From contig JAFAAL010000012.1 of NCBI GenBank assembly GCA_023426575.1, positions 82,875-146,874 of the forward strand: a stretch of 64,000 nt of DNA. The letters are read 5' to 3'. The translations under genes were made by a program, and so were the position numbers. How positions within the stretch are numbered: position 1 is the first letter of the stretch; each line of letters opens with the position of its first letter. The notes under the pieces are model-generated. The model had not been told where the DNA came from, made no database searches, and saw only the letters and a program-made list of their open reading frames with translations. Source of the stretch: Bacillota bacterium (GTDB lineage: Bacteria > Bacillota > Clostridia > Saccharofermentanales > DTU023). Shown in pieces: positions 1-8,790 of this stretch.

Positions 1-135
1 GGCAGGATCGGCGCCGACCTGTATGACGGCGAGACCAGGGGCTCTTTTGCCCGAAGCCTTGAGTTCTTCAACTTCCGCCTTGATTCTTTCCTTCACTTTC
101 TTGGACAGTTCTCGACCGTCAATTCTGATTGCCAT
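1..135 (-). CDS. folD: Bifunctional methylenetetrahydrofolate dehydrogenase / cyclohydrolase, 5' part only
   Basis: Only the first 45 codons are in the window; the rest lies beyond position 1. The protein starts MAIRIDGRELSKKVKERIKA and continues to a GLAVIQVGADPA-type strand, the usual FolD N-terminus that begins the tetrahydrofolate-binding domain. ATG at 135 follows AAAGGATG. FolD interconverts methylene-, methenyl- and formyl-THF in the cytosol. It is the last gene of a run reading rnhA, Nudix gene, ftsK, folD. It would consume the methenyl-THF made by the cyclodeaminase encoded at 24.2 kb, but that link is metabolic inference. Identification is secure despite the short fragment. Confidence 0.88.
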   Translation of the reverse strand, partial: MAIRIDGRELSKKVKERIKAEVEELKASGKRAPGLAVIQVGADPA

Positions 136-147
136 AGTACATCCTTT

Positions 148-2859
148 CTAGTTTCCCTCACCCGGATTCAAGAGGGCGTGGAATTGCTTCATATCTTTCA
201 CCACTATCTTACGTGGTTTAGACCCTTCAAAGGGGCCGATCGCCCCGACATCGTGCAGCTGATCTACAATGCGTGCCGCTCTAGGATAGCCAATATTCAA
301 GCGTCTTTGCAGTAACGAAATTGAAGCGTAGTCATTGTCGAGGCAGACTTGCATCGCATCGGGCAAGAGCTCATCCATTTCATCGTCGTCGCCCGCCGCT
401 CCCGCACTGACAACTGCTCGACTTGAATTTTCAATAGCTTCCCCTACTTCCTCGTCATACTGCTCGCCAAAGTGACTCTTGAGATACTTGACGACAGCCT
501 CCACCTCGCGATCTGTGACAAAAGAGCCTTGACCGCGCAGAGATTTTGCGGAGGACTGCGGCGCATAGATCATGTCACCTTTTCCCAAGAGTTTTTCAGC
601 TCCTGCCAAGTCGAGGATGGTTCGAGAATCTACTTGGCTTGCTACGGCAAAGGCGATACGAGAGGGAATATTCGCTTTGATGACACCTGTGATGACGTCG
701 ACGGAAGGGCGCTGAGTGGCGATGATCAGATGAATACCTGCAGCTCTCGCCATGGCCGTCAGCCGAGAAATCGACTCCTCGACCTCGGCGGCAGACGTCG
801 CCATCAGGTCGGATAACTCATCGATGACAAGAACGATATAAGGCAGTCTCTCGTTAGAGAGCTTTGGATCGGTAAGGAAGTGACCACTGGCCAACCAGTC
901 ATTGAAAGAAGTAAAGTCGCGGACGCCCGCATGGGCAAAGAGATTGTAGCGTCGACTCATCTCATCGACGGCCCAGCGCAGGACAGCCGTCGCCTTTTTG
1001 GGGTTGGTAACTACTGGCTGGAGAAGATGCGGAATCCCGTTATACACCGAGAGTTCGACCACCTTGGGATCGATCATCAGCAGTCTCAAGTCTTCGGGCC
1101 CGCTGCGGTAGAGGAGAGAGATCAGGATCGAATTGATACAGACAGACTTCCCCGAGCCCGTGGCCCCTGCTATTAAAAGATGGGGCATCTTTGCGATGTC
1201 ACAGAAAATAGGCTCACCCTGTATATCGCGACCAATGGCCGAGAGGAGGGGCGCCTTGTTCTCTTGAAAGCGGCGATCCTCTAGAATCCCGCGGAGGAGG
1301 ACCGCTGAGGTCTGCTTATTGGGGATCTCTATACCGACGGCAGACTTACCCGGAATGGGGGCCTCAATTCGCACAGCCGTCGCTGCCAGCGCAAGCGCAA
1401 TATCATCGGCCAAGCTGACAATTTTGGAGACCTTGACACCTGGGCCAGGTGCAATCTCAAAGCGCGAAATCGTCGGTCCAGTGGTGAAATTGATAACCTT
1501 GGCTGAGATGCCAAAATCGTTGAGCGTCTTCTCCAAGGTCGCCCCGAGCAGGCGAATTTCTGCCTCCTGTTCAGGATTCTCCTTCTGTCTTTGCTCAGGC
1601 TGCAGGAGCTTCATGGGTGGTGCGGCGTAGACTTGCAGCTGCTGCGCCTTCTTCTTGGGCGGAGTCGCCCCCTCTTGTCGATCCTGCCAATTATCGCGCG
1701 CATCTTCAGCTTGAAGCGATTCACTCAGCGCCTCGATCTCCTGAGCCCTGGCAAGAATATCCTCGTCGAGCTCAAAAGCAGAAAGTGACTCTTCGCTCTT
1801 TATTTTCACCTCCGGCGGGGGGCTCATCTCAGCGCGATCGATGCTATCGAGCTGTGGCAGCGCGGACAGCTCGTCACTCGAGGCATATGCCCCTGGCGCC
1901 TCAGCGAGATCTGTCAGTCTCCAATCTCCATCAGGCAGTCCAAAAGTCAACGCGTCATCTGAGGACCAAGAATTGCCCGAGATCTCGGGGCTTGTAGACT
2001 CCTCCAATTGGAATCCCGACGACGGAATCGCCGTGCTCCTTACAAATTCAGAAGCTGACCATTCGTCTCTGGGCGACATATTCGTCAAACGATTGAGCTC
2101 CTCTTGTGAATCATGCTCAGTCATAAGCTCTTCTACCGTCTCCACAGTGTCACGCCCAAGCCGCCTGTCATCCGGCTCCGGGCGTATCATCTCATTCTCC
2201 TCGAGGGCTCGCGCTCTATGGTCGCGCCTCGACTCCATGTAATCAGACTTATAAGACATGAGGCTGAGATATCCACTCCGAATCAGGGAGGCATAAGAGA
2301 AGTTGAACAAGAGCAAAAGAATCATCAGGAGGGCGATGGCCAAGAGGATGACGGCACCGACCTGACCGACGACATTGACGAGACCAAGACTCATGAGCGT
2401 AGCAAAGAAGCCACCATACCAGAAAGCCGAAGCGTGTGTGACTTCCTCAATACCTCGGGCCTGCCAGAGAAGGCTCAAGACCCTCGTCGCCCGAACCTCG
2501 CCATCGACAGTGGCCAAACGAATGAGCTCATCTTCAGAAACCGTGAAGACAGAGATCAGACACATGAGAGCAAGGAAAAGACAGAGCGTCAGAATCTGCC
2601 TCTTACGGGAAAAAGCAAGCTCGCGCGCCAAAAAGATCTCTAAAGCGAGATAGGAGCAAAGAAAAGGCGGCAGGTGGGCTGCCGTACCGAAGAGCGAAGC
2701 CAAAAAATCGCCGATATGAGCGCCGAGCTCACCCGTCAGACCCTGAGGCAACCAGAGAATGGCCGCCACAAAAAGAGCGAGACCAATGAGCAACATCGCT
2801 CCCAATTCCCGCCGCTGTGCCTGCCTGCGCTCTCGCTCTGCCTTAGTCATTCTCGCCAT
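148..2859 (-). CDS. ftsK: DNA translocase FtsK/SpoIIIE
   Basis: Membrane-anchored hexameric ATPase that pumps chromosomal DNA across the division septum. Hydrophobic segments in residues ~20-190 form the N-terminal membrane domain. An acidic low-complexity linker (~210-430) follows, then the motor: Walker A GATGSGKS near residue 565 and Walker B IVLVIDELSDLM near 678. A C-terminal winged helix (gamma domain, last ~60 residues, YASISLLQRRLNIGYPRAA) recognises polar DNA motifs in this family. I chose ATG at 2859, which has AGAGG six bases upstream and overlaps the Nudix gene stop by 17 bases; a second ATG at 2847 is possible. About 903 residues, normal for FtsK with a long linker. Confidence 0.95.
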   Translation of the reverse strand: MARMTKAERERRQAQRRELGAMLLIGLALFVAAILWLPQGLTGELGAHIGDFLASLFGTAAHLPPFLCSYLALEIFLARELAFSRKRQILTLCLFLALMCLISVFTVSEDELIRLATVDGEVRATRVLSLLWQARGIEEVTHASAFWYGGFFATLMSLGLVNVVGQVGAVILLAIALLMILLLLFNFSYASLIRSGYLSLMSYKSDYMESRRDHRARALEENEMIRPEPDDRRLGRDTVETVEELMTEHDSQEELNRLTNMSPRDEWSASEFVRSTAIPSSGFQLEESTSPEISGNSWSSDDALTFGLPDGDWRLTDLAEAPGAYASSDELSALPQLDSIDRAEMSPPPEVKIKSEESLSAFELDEDILARAQEIEALSESLQAEDARDNWQDRQEGATPPKKKAQQLQVYAAPPMKLLQPEQRQKENPEQEAEIRLLGATLEKTLNDFGISAKVINFTTGPTISRFEIAPGPGVKVSKIVSLADDIALALAATAVRIEAPIPGKSAVGIEIPNKQTSAVLLRGILEDRRFQENKAPLLSAIGRDIQGEPIFCDIAKMPHLLIAGATGSGKSVCINSILISLLYRSGPEDLRLLMIDPKVVELSVYNGIPHLLQPVVTNPKKATAVLRWAVDEMSRRYNLFAHAGVRDFTSFNDWLASGHFLTDPKLSNERLPYIVLVIDELSDLMATSAAEVEESISRLTAMARAAGIHLIIATQRPSVDVITGVIKANIPSRIAFAVASQVDSRTILDLAGAEKLLGKGDMIYAPQSSAKSLRGQGSFVTDREVEAVVKYLKSHFGEQYDEEVGEAIENSSRAVVSAGAAGDDDEMDELLPDAMQVCLDNDYASISLLQRRLNIGYPRAARIVDQLHDVGAIGPFEGSKPRKIVVKDMKQFHALLNPGEGN

Positions 2860-3430
2860 ACACAACCTCTGCCTCTTGAGATTCTAAACACATGTGATGC
2901 AAGAGCGCTAGCTGCGTCTTGGCATCCTTGATCTCCCCTCTTAATACTCTCTGATAAGCCTCAGCAAGAGAGATCCACTCACAATGAATGAACTCCCCTG
3001 GATCGGGCATCATCTCCTGCACCTTCTGACAGTCCCTGGCAATGAAGACATGGATGGATTCATCAAGATAGCCAGGACTCGGATAAAAGGATAGAAACAT
3101 TTGCCAGTTATCTGAGCTCAAGCCACATTCTTCTAGCAGCTCTCGCTGTGCACACGCAAGAGGCGACTCTCCTCGCTCTACTTTCCCCGCAGGAAGCTCT
3201 GGAATGAGCTCTCCATACGGGGCTCGATATTGCCAGATAAGGGGCATCTGAAGATCCGAAGTCAAAGCCAAAATCGCAGCACCCCCCGGGTGTCGCACAA
3301 TTTCACGCGTCGACCTCTCCCCATCGCTCAGGGCAACATCCCTGACTTCCACAGAAAAGACACGACCTGAAAAGACCTCACGTCCTCCGAGATCTTTCTC
3401 CATCAGCCGTTCGCGCTCATTATCTCGCAT
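2843..3430 (-). CDS. nudF: Nudix hydrolase, ADP-ribose pyrophosphatase type
   Basis: Cytosolic hydrolase expected to split ADP-ribose to AMP and ribose 5-phosphate. The complete Nudix box G-x5-E-x7-RELLEE-x-GL is present (GKVERGESPLACAQRELLEE followed by CGL), preceded by a PELPAGK segment typical of the ADPRase subgroup. ATG at 3430 has AGGAG nine bases upstream, inside the end of rnhA (11-base overlap), so the two are probably translationally coupled. About 195 residues, near the family norm. The exact substrate cannot be read from sequence; other nucleotide sugars are possible. Confidence 0.85.
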   Translation of the reverse strand: MRDNERERLMEKDLGGREVFSGRVFSVEVRDVALSDGERSTREIVRHPGGAAILALTSDLQMPLIWQYRAPYGELIPELPAGKVERGESPLACAQRELLEECGLSSDNWQMFLSFYPSPGYLDESIHVFIARDCQKVQEMMPDPGEFIHCEWISLAEAYQRVLRGEIKDAKTQLALLHHMCLESQEAEVVYGEND

Positions 3431-3911
3431 TGGACTGCTCTCCTGCCTCAGATTCAGTCTCCGAGCGCGCGACACCGTCTCTCAGCGTTCGGACGGCGAG
3501 TTCATCGACAAAATTATTATAGTGATCATCCGCATGACCCTTGACCTTGATCCATTCCACTTCATGCTTGGCTGTCAGAGTCAAAAGCTTCTGCCAGAGG
3601 TCGAGATTGGCCACTGGTTGCTTGGCGGAATTCCTCCAGCCCTTCTTCTGCCAGCGATCATACCAACGCTCATGAAACGCCCGTACGAGATAGGCCGAAT
3701 CAGAATGGAGGTAGACCTTGCAAGGATACTTCAGAGCCGAGAGGGCCTCTATCGCCGCCATCATTTCCATGCGATTATTCGTCGTATCCGAAACGAAACC
3801 AGATTGACTCTTCTCATGCTGGCCTAGCTTCAAAAAATAGGCCCAGGCTCCAGGCCCAGGATTCCCAGAACATGCCCCATCTGTATAGATGATCAACTTC
3901 TCAGAACTCAA
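3420..3911 (-). CDS. rnhA: Ribonuclease H (type 1)
   Basis: Degrades RNA in RNA-DNA hybrids. All active-site landmarks are present: YTDGACSGNPGPGAWA (first Asp), NNRMEMMA (Glu), LHSDSAYLV (Asp) and GHADDHYNNFVDELA (His and last Asp). The reading frame stays open back through the tRNA-Trp gene, so the longer ATG start is not credible. TTG at 3911, preceded by GAGGAG seven bases upstream, gives 163 residues, the usual length. It lies just downstream of the tRNA-Trp terminator and is followed by the Nudix gene and ftsK. The TTG start is my inference from SD spacing. Confidence 0.9.
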   Translation of the reverse strand: MSSEKLIIYTDGACSGNPGPGAWAYFLKLGQHEKSQSGFVSDTTNNRMEMMAAIEALSALKYPCKVYLHSDSAYLVRAFHERWYDRWQKKGWRNSAKQPVANLDLWQKLLTLTAKHEVEWIKVKGHADDHYNNFVDELAVRTLRDGVARSETESEAGEQSNAR

Positions 3912-3949
3912 GCGCTTCTCCTCGTTAAATACTTCTCCGATTTTAACAT

Positions 3950-3978
3950 AAAAAAAGGATTGTCGCTTCCGACAATCC
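3950..3978 (-). terminator. Rho-independent terminator of tRNA-Trp
   Basis: On the minus strand AGGATTGTCG-GAAG-CGACAATCCT is followed by seven or more T. The stem begins one base after the tRNA CCA end, so it ends the tRNA-Trp transcript before rnhA. Confidence 0.85.
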
Positions 3979-4053
3979 TGGCAGGGGAGACGCGATTCGA
4001 ACACGCAACCGACGGTTTTGGAGACCGTTGCTCTACCGTTGAGCCACTCCCCT
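3979..4053 (-). tRNA. tRNA-Trp (CCA)
   Basis: A cloverleaf can be drawn by eye: acceptor AGGGGAG pairs with CTCCCCT, the anticodon loop CTCCAAA carries CCA, the T-loop is TTCGAAT, and the 3' CCA is encoded. It lies on the minus strand with its own promoter and terminator. Confidence 0.95.
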
Positions 4054-4065
4054 ATGAGCTTCTGC

Positions 4066-4095
4066 ATCATAGCAGTTATCGTTCACCGCTGTCAA
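4066..4095 (-). promoter_or_regulatory. Promoter of tRNA-Trp
   Basis: Minus-strand TTGACA (4095-4090) and TATGAT (4071-4066) are separated by 18 bases and end 12 bases before the mature tRNA 5' end. A near-consensus housekeeping-sigma promoter. Confidence 0.75.
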
Positions 4096-4129
4096 GGTCT
4101 ACCACATGCTCTCATTTCATCTCCGAGCC

Positions 4130-4157
4130 TTGACATCTATCAATCCTTCGCTATAAT
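4130..4157 (+). promoter_or_regulatory. Promoter of tRNA-Pro
   Basis: TTGACA (4130-4135), a 16-base spacer and TATAAT (4152-4157), ending 11 bases before the tRNA-Pro 5' end. Both hexamers are consensus. Together with the tRNA-Trp promoter it forms a compact divergent pair. Confidence 0.8.
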
Positions 4158-4168
4158 CAAATAGCAAT

Positions 4169-4245
4169 CGGGGTGTAGCTCAGGTGGCTAGAGTGCGTGC
4201 TTGGGGTGCACGAGGTCGCAAGTTCAAGTCTTGTCACTCCGACCA
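4169..4245 (+). tRNA. tRNA-Pro (GGG)
   Basis: Acceptor CGGGGTG pairs with CACTCCG (one G-T pair); the anticodon loop TTGGGGT carries GGG; 3' A-CCA is encoded; 77 bases. It is the only plus-strand RNA in this part of the window. Confidence 0.94.
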
Positions 4246-4278
4246 AAAAAGAGAGAGCCAATTGGCTCTCTCTTTTTT
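4246..4278. terminator. Bidirectional terminator between tRNA-Pro and pnp
   Basis: A near-perfect inverted repeat (GAGAGAGCC-AATT-GGCTCTCTC) is flanked by A5 on the left and T6 on the right. It begins right after the tRNA-Pro CCA and lies 33 bases past the pnp stop, so it can serve both convergent transcripts. Confidence 0.85.
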
Positions 4279-4310
4279 CTTCTTCCCTCTTACTGAGTGT
4301 CAGACTGTGT

Positions 4311-6629
4311 CTAGAATTCTCTAATTGTCTTTTCGCTGTCATCAACGATTGGCTTCGGCTCGTAGTCATCCTTCTGATAGGATCGCGGCGCACTGTCTCT
4401 CTCTCGGCTGGGACGTTCACGATCACGATCCCCTCTGTAGTTATTGCGGCGCTCGCCACCACGGCCCCCACGACGGTCACGAGAATCAGCTCGATCGCGG
4501 GATTCTCGACGCAGAGGTTCGACGTAGTCGGCTGGCTTTTCTTGGAGGTCGCGCATCGACAGGTTAATCCGGCCCTGGCTGTCAATCTCTGAGACGACGA
4601 CCTTGACCTCTTGCCCTGGCTCGACGACATCCTCTGGACGCTCGACATGGCCCCAGCTCATCTTGGAGATGTGCACGAGTCCCTCTTTGCCGGGAGCAAA
4701 TTCGACGAAAGCACCAAAATTCATCAGTCTGGTCACGATGCCATCAAAAACCTGGCCCACCTCGGGATCAAAGACAATCGTGTTGATCATCTTGATTGCC
4801 TTTTCAGCGGATTTGGCATTGACTGCGGCAATATAGACACGCCCGATAGGCCCTTCTTCATGGATGTCAATCTCTGCACCGCTCTCCTCGGTAATCTGTC
4901 TGATAACCTTGCCACCAGAGCCAATGACCTCGCGAATCTTGTCTGCAGGAATTTCGATCTGAGTGATCTTCGGGGCGTAGGGGCTGAGTTCGGCGCGAGG
5001 CGCAGCGATAACAGGATTGATGACCTCGTTGATAATTTGCTCGCGGCCACGCTTTGTCATAGCAAAAGCATCGCGGATAATATCATAAGTCAGTCCATCG
5101 ACCTTAATGTCGACTTGGATGCCAGTGATGCCTTCAGTTGTTCCTGCAACTTTAAAGTCCATATCGCCAAAGAAGTCCTCGACACCCTGAATGTCCATAA
5201 AGACCTGATAGTCGTCTGGATTGTCCTTGGCACTGATCAGGCCGCAAGAGATGCCTGCGACGGGTCTCTTGATGGGGACGCCTGCCGCCATGAGTGCAAG
5301 TGTCGACGCGCAGACGGAACCCTGTGAGGTGGAGCCATTGGACATCGTGATCTCCGAGACGCAGCGGATGGCGTAGGGGAAGTCCTCCTCACTCGGCAGC
5401 ACTGGGACGAGGGAGCGCTCTGCGAGAGCTCCGTGGCCGATTTCCCGGCGGCCTGGGGAACGCGAGGGACGAGATTCTCCCACGGAATAGGCGGGGAAAT
5501 TGTAATGGTGCATGTAACGCTTATTGTCGCGACTGGTATCGAGACCATCGAGACGCTCAGCATCACCTAGAGTCGCTAAGGTAGCTACAGTTATGACCTG
5601 AGTCTGACCTCTTTGGAAGAAGCCAGAGCCATGGACCCTCGGGATGACGTCAACAGCGGCACTGAGAGCTCTGATCTCGTTCATGCTGCGCCCATCGACA
5701 CGCTTCCCTGCATAGAGGTACTCACGCACCACTTCTTTTTCAAGAGAGGCATAGACCTCCTTGTAGTCAGCTTGTTCATCCTCTGGCAGGGCAAAGCTCT
5801 CGAGCATTTTCTCGCGCAAGCGATCCATGGCCTCTTGGCGCTCAGCCTTGTTCTCATTCAAAATCAGCTCGCGCATTTCAGGGAGGGCATACGCTCTCAC
5901 TTTTTCCTGAATCTCATCTGCAATCACTTTTGGCGTGTAGCTGTATTTGGCCTTGCCAACAGCTGCGACGATCTCATCAATAAAAGCACAGAGCTTTTGA
6001 ATTTCCTTATGACCAGCGATAATTGCCTCGAGCATCTTGTCATCGGGAATCTCACGACCACCTGCTTCAATCATACAGACCTTATCGGCCGTTCCTGCCA
6101 CGATCAAGTCGAGGTCAGAGGCGAGGCGCTGCTCCTGATTCGGATTGACGACGATCTCTCCGTCAACAATGCCTACCTGCACAGAAGCCGTCGGACCATT
6201 CCAGGGAATGTCGGAGATGGCAACGGCAATTGAAGAGCCGAGCATGGCAGCGATTTCTGGCGGATTGTCCTGGTCGACACTGAAGACGAGGTTACTGATT
6301 GTGACATCATCTTGGAAGCCCTTGGGAAAGAGAGGGCGCAGAGGTCTGTCGATGGAACGAGCCGTCAAAACAGCATTTTCACTGGGTCTCCCCTCACGTT
6401 TGAGGAAGCCGCCAGGAATCTTTCCGATTGCATACATGCGCTCTTCGTAGTCGACGGAGAGCGGGAAGAAGTCGATGCCCTCGCGGGGCGCTGCGGAAAC
6501 GGCTGTGCTGAGCACTGTTGTGTCACCATAGCGAATAAGTGCGGCTCCATTGGCAAATTCGGCAATCTGGCCACACTCGACGACGAGTTCGCGACCATTG
6601 AGTTCATAGTTAAATACTTTCTTTTCCAT
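4311..6629 (-). CDS. pnp: Polyribonucleotide nucleotidyltransferase (PNPase)
   Basis: Phosphorolytic 3'-5' exoribonuclease for mRNA decay, acting with RNase Y in Gram-positive bacteria. Two RNase PH domains fill residues ~1-555. A KH domain (IREVIGSGGKVIRQITEESG) lies near 565 and an S1 domain (FDGIVTRLMNFGAFVEF) near 630-690. An unusually long tail rich in Arg, Asp and Gly ends the protein, making about 772 residues against ~710 for the usual enzyme. ATG at 6629 (MEKKVFN) follows AGAGAGG; an upstream in-frame start has no SD. It follows rpsO as in many bacteria, separated by a terminator and an inverted repeat in the leader. Confidence 0.95.
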   Translation of the reverse strand: MEKKVFNYELNGRELVVECGQIAEFANGAALIRYGDTTVLSTAVSAAPREGIDFFPLSVDYEERMYAIGKIPGGFLKREGRPSENAVLTARSIDRPLRPLFPKGFQDDVTISNLVFSVDQDNPPEIAAMLGSSIAVAISDIPWNGPTASVQVGIVDGEIVVNPNQEQRLASDLDLIVAGTADKVCMIEAGGREIPDDKMLEAIIAGHKEIQKLCAFIDEIVAAVGKAKYSYTPKVIADEIQEKVRAYALPEMRELILNENKAERQEAMDRLREKMLESFALPEDEQADYKEVYASLEKEVVREYLYAGKRVDGRSMNEIRALSAAVDVIPRVHGSGFFQRGQTQVITVATLATLGDAERLDGLDTSRDNKRYMHHYNFPAYSVGESRPSRSPGRREIGHGALAERSLVPVLPSEEDFPYAIRCVSEITMSNGSTSQGSVCASTLALMAAGVPIKRPVAGISCGLISAKDNPDDYQVFMDIQGVEDFFGDMDFKVAGTTEGITGIQVDIKVDGLTYDIIRDAFAMTKRGREQIINEVINPVIAAPRAELSPYAPKITQIEIPADKIREVIGSGGKVIRQITEESGAEIDIHEEGPIGRVYIAAVNAKSAEKAIKMINTIVFDPEVGQVFDGIVTRLMNFGAFVEFAPGKEGLVHISKMSWGHVERPEDVVEPGQEVKVVVSEIDSQGRINLSMRDLQEKPADYVEPLRRESRDRADSRDRRGGRGGERRNNYRGDRDRERPSRERDSAPRSYQKDDYEPKPIVDDSEKTIREF

Positions 6630-6662
6630 AATACCTCTCTGATGGATTGAGCCGCTTTTGCT

Positions 6663-6709
6663 GGTAGATTGTAGATTCTGTAACCTCAAGTAAAGTCACA
6701 CAATCTACC
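6663..6709 (-). promoter_or_regulatory. Inverted repeat in the pnp leader
   Basis: GGTAGATTGT (6663-6672) and ACAATCTACC (6700-6709) form a perfect 10-base-pair stem around a 27-base loop, 34 bases upstream of the pnp start. pnp mRNA leaders in other bacteria carry hairpins used for autoregulation; whether this one does so is inference. Confidence 0.5.
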
Positions 6710-6730
6710 CCCTACCCAGCGGCTGCAGAT

Positions 6731-6758
6731 TTAAATAAAGGGCGGTGAACCGCCCTTT
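6731..6758 (-). terminator. Terminator of rpsO
   Basis: Minus strand: AAAGGGCGG-TTCA-CCGCCCTTT followed by ATTTAAAT, starting three bases after the rpsO stop. The T tract is interrupted, so partial read-through into pnp is plausible. Confidence 0.75.
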
Positions 6759-6761
6759 GAC

Positions 6762-7025
6762 TTACTTTCTCAGACCTAAGCGAGCAATCAGTGAGCGGTA
6801 GCGCTCAATGTCCTCTCGAATCAAGTAGTTCAAGAGTCGACGCCGCTTACCAACGAGCATCAAGAGGCCACGACGGCTATGGTGGTCGTGCTTGTGCTCC
6901 TTTAAGTGCTCTGTCAGGTGGGCAATGCGCTCTGTGAGAAGTGCGACCTGCACCTCAGGTGAACCTGTGTCACCCTCTGCGATAGCATACTCACGAATGA
7001 TCTGTTCTTTGCGTTCTTTGTCCAT
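6762..7025 (-). CDS. rpsO: Small ribosomal subunit protein S15
   Basis: A primary 16S rRNA-binding protein of the 30S platform, 87 residues. Recognisable from [20 protein letters not shown], the [12 protein letters not shown] segment and the RRRLLNYL repeat region. The start has AGGAGG five bases upstream. The 126 bases between it and murD contain no gene. No convincing -35/-10 pair was found there, so the promoter is unassigned. Confidence 0.96.
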   Translation of the reverse strand: MDKERKEQIIREYAIAEGDTGSPEVQVALLTERIAHLTEHLKEHKHDHHSRRGLLMLVGKRRRLLNYLIREDIERYRSLIARLGLRK

Positions 7026-7151
7026 GATTCCTCCTAATTTTTCCTCAAGACCAAGTAAGAGGAGGACAATTCCTCAAACTTCGTCTAGGGCAATACCTCG
7101 CAAGAGTATCAAAAAAGCGAGAATTTGGCAAATCTTTCCAGAGCTTTTGAG

Positions 7152-8570
7152 CTATTTTCCCCTCGAGCTCATTTCTTGCACGACCGCTTGCCAAGCTTCC
7201 CCTCTCTCGCGATAATCGCGGAAGCGGTCAAAGCTCGTTCCTGCAGGGGAGAGTACAATCGGGGCCCGCTCCCCTGCATATTGCAGAGCGCGCTCGAGGG
7301 CCTGCTCATAGTTGTCGACATGGACGATGGGCAAGGGCCTCGCGCCACAGGCACGGATCGCCGATTCTATCAGCGCTGCATTCTCGCCACATAAAATGAC
7401 AGCCTCAGCCAATTCGCAGAGCCTCATGCCCAGATGGCGATAGTCGAGATCTTTGTCCCTCCCTCCCATGACCATGACCGGCCTCAGACCACGATCGGCA
7501 TAAGACTGCAGCGTCACCTCACTGCGATCGGGTGAGCTGTCGATTGAGGAGTCATAGAGATCGACGGAGCCAATTGTGGCAAGCCATTGATTGCGATGCG
7601 TGACCCCGGCAAAATTCTCAGCAACTTGAGCTAAATCGTGGACGTTGACATAGTCCTGACAGGCGGCATAGGCCATCAGGAGGTTCAAGGCATTGTGGCG
7701 GCCCTGCATCTTAATCTGAGAGCGTTGGATGAGGGGCTTCTTCTCACTGTCTACATCGGCCTGATAGTAGAGCATATCAGCATCGAGACCGTAGAGAGCT
7801 CCTCGCTGATAGAGTCTTTTTTCCACCCAGATGATCTCGCCTTGGCTCTTGTCGGCAAAATCCTTTGCATAGTCTTGGCTACCATTGAGAATCAGGCGCC
7901 CAAAGAGATTTTGATACTTGAACAATTTCTCCTTGGCCTCACGATATTCTTGAAAACCGTGGTGAAAGTCCAAGTGATTCGGCGTCAAATTCGTCATAAC
8001 GGCAATGTCTGGCGACGTCGTCAGAGACATGAGTTGAAATGAAGAGAGCTCGAGGACAACGAGATCATCCTCCTTGATCCGGTCGAGTTCAGCACAGAGC
8101 GGTTGTCCAATATTGCCGCCCAGATGGACACGATGGCGCTCAGTCTTGAGCAGTTCTGCAATGAGACTTGCTGTCGTCGTCTTGCCATCACTCCCACTGA
8201 CTCCGATGATCTTAGCAGGACAGAGGGCAAAAAAGACAGCCATTTCTGTACTGATGATGGCACCTTCCTCTCGAGCGGTCCTCAGTTCTGCTGTATCCAG
8301 TCGAAAATGGGGTGTGACAAAGATGATGTCGAAGCCGTGAAGATGCGTCAAATAATCGGCTCCGAGCACAAAGTGGACGTGGTGTCTCGGATCGCGAAAA
8401 CTCGATTGTAAAATCTTCATCTCGGGACTCTCTGCAGGCTTACTGTCAAACGCCGTCACATCGAGACCCCAATTCGCGAGCATCTCGAGGAGCGGACGAT
8501 TAGATACGCCTAGACCAATGATGGCAATCTTCTTCTCATTTAAAAAAGCCTTGAGCTTAGCTGTATTCAT
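7152..8570 (-). CDS. murD: UDP-N-acetylmuramoyl-alanine--D-glutamate ligase
   Basis: Cytosolic peptidoglycan precursor enzyme that adds D-glutamate to UDP-MurNAc-L-Ala using ATP. The N-terminal Rossmann-like start reads KIAIIGLGVSNRPLLEML. The ATP loop GVSGSDGKTTT is near residue 125, and NLTPNHLDFHH with the later HRNQW segment matches the Mur-ligase central domain. It has 472 residues, slightly longer than the typical ~450. ATG at 8570 follows GGGAGG. It stands alone between rpsO and the divergent tRNA-Leu, away from the usual mra-mur cluster. Confidence 0.9.
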   Translation of the reverse strand: MNTAKLKAFLNEKKIAIIGLGVSNRPLLEMLANWGLDVTAFDSKPAESPEMKILQSSFRDPRHHVHFVLGADYLTHLHGFDIIFVTPHFRLDTAELRTAREEGAIISTEMAVFFALCPAKIIGVSGSDGKTTTASLIAELLKTERHRVHLGGNIGQPLCAELDRIKEDDLVVLELSSFQLMSLTTSPDIAVMTNLTPNHLDFHHGFQEYREAKEKLFKYQNLFGRLILNGSQDYAKDFADKSQGEIIWVEKRLYQRGALYGLDADMLYYQADVDSEKKPLIQRSQIKMQGRHNALNLLMAYAACQDYVNVHDLAQVAENFAGVTHRNQWLATIGSVDLYDSSIDSSPDRSEVTLQSYADRGLRPVMVMGGRDKDLDYRHLGMRLCELAEAVILCGENAALIESAIRACGARPLPIVHVDNYEQALERALQYAGERAPIVLSPAGTSFDRFRDYRERGEAWQAVVQEMSSRGK

Positions 8571-8620
8571 ACTGACCTCCCAGATCTCAGCATATTATAA
8601 ACGATGCCCGCGGGAGATGC

Positions 8621-8649
8621 TTGCATTTCTTTTTAAGCTGGTTTAGAAT
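8621..8649 (+). promoter_or_regulatory. Promoter of tRNA-Leu
   Basis: TTGCAT (8621-8626), a 17-base spacer and TAGAAT (8644-8649), ending 12 bases before the tRNA 5' end. Confidence 0.65.
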
Positions 8650-8661
8650 GGCTTCGCCGAC

Positions 8662-8748
8662 GCGGAAATGGCGGAATTGGCAGACGCGCTAGTTTCAGGT
8701 ACTAGTGATAGCAATATCATGCAGGTTCAAGTCCTGTTTTCCGCACCA
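8662..8748 (+). tRNA. tRNA-Leu (CAG)
   Basis: An 87-base class II tRNA. Acceptor GCGGAAA pairs with TTTCCGC, the anticodon stem-loop CTAGT-TTCAGGT-ACTAG carries CAG, there is a long variable arm, and 3' ACCA is encoded. Confidence 0.94.
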
Positions 8749-8777
8749 ACTGTCCCAGATTTCTGGGACAGTTTTTT
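8749..8777 (+). terminator. Terminator of tRNA-Leu
   Basis: AACTGTCCCAGA-TT-TCTGGGACAGTT then a T run, starting directly after the tRNA CCA. The downstream AT-rich edge overlaps the TATAAT of the next gene. Confidence 0.88.
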
Positions 8778-8778
8778 A

Positions 8779-8784
8779 TATAAT
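8779..8784 (+). promoter_or_regulatory. Candidate -10 box of a leaderless transcript
   Basis: TATAAT ends six bases before the ATG at 8791 and there is no SD sequence between them. Initiation 6-7 bases downstream would place the first transcribed base at the start codon. No good -35 is visible; at that distance lies the tRNA-Leu terminator stem. Confidence 0.4.
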
Positions 8785-8790
8785 AGCCCC

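Noticed and set aside
3912..4070. Longer RNase H start
   Set aside because: It would read through tRNA-Trp and its terminator; the TTG at 3911 has a good SD and gives the family length.
8668..8790. Longer helicase start inside tRNA-Leu
   Set aside because: The extension would be translated from the tRNA and its terminator; ATG at 8791 is the first credible start.
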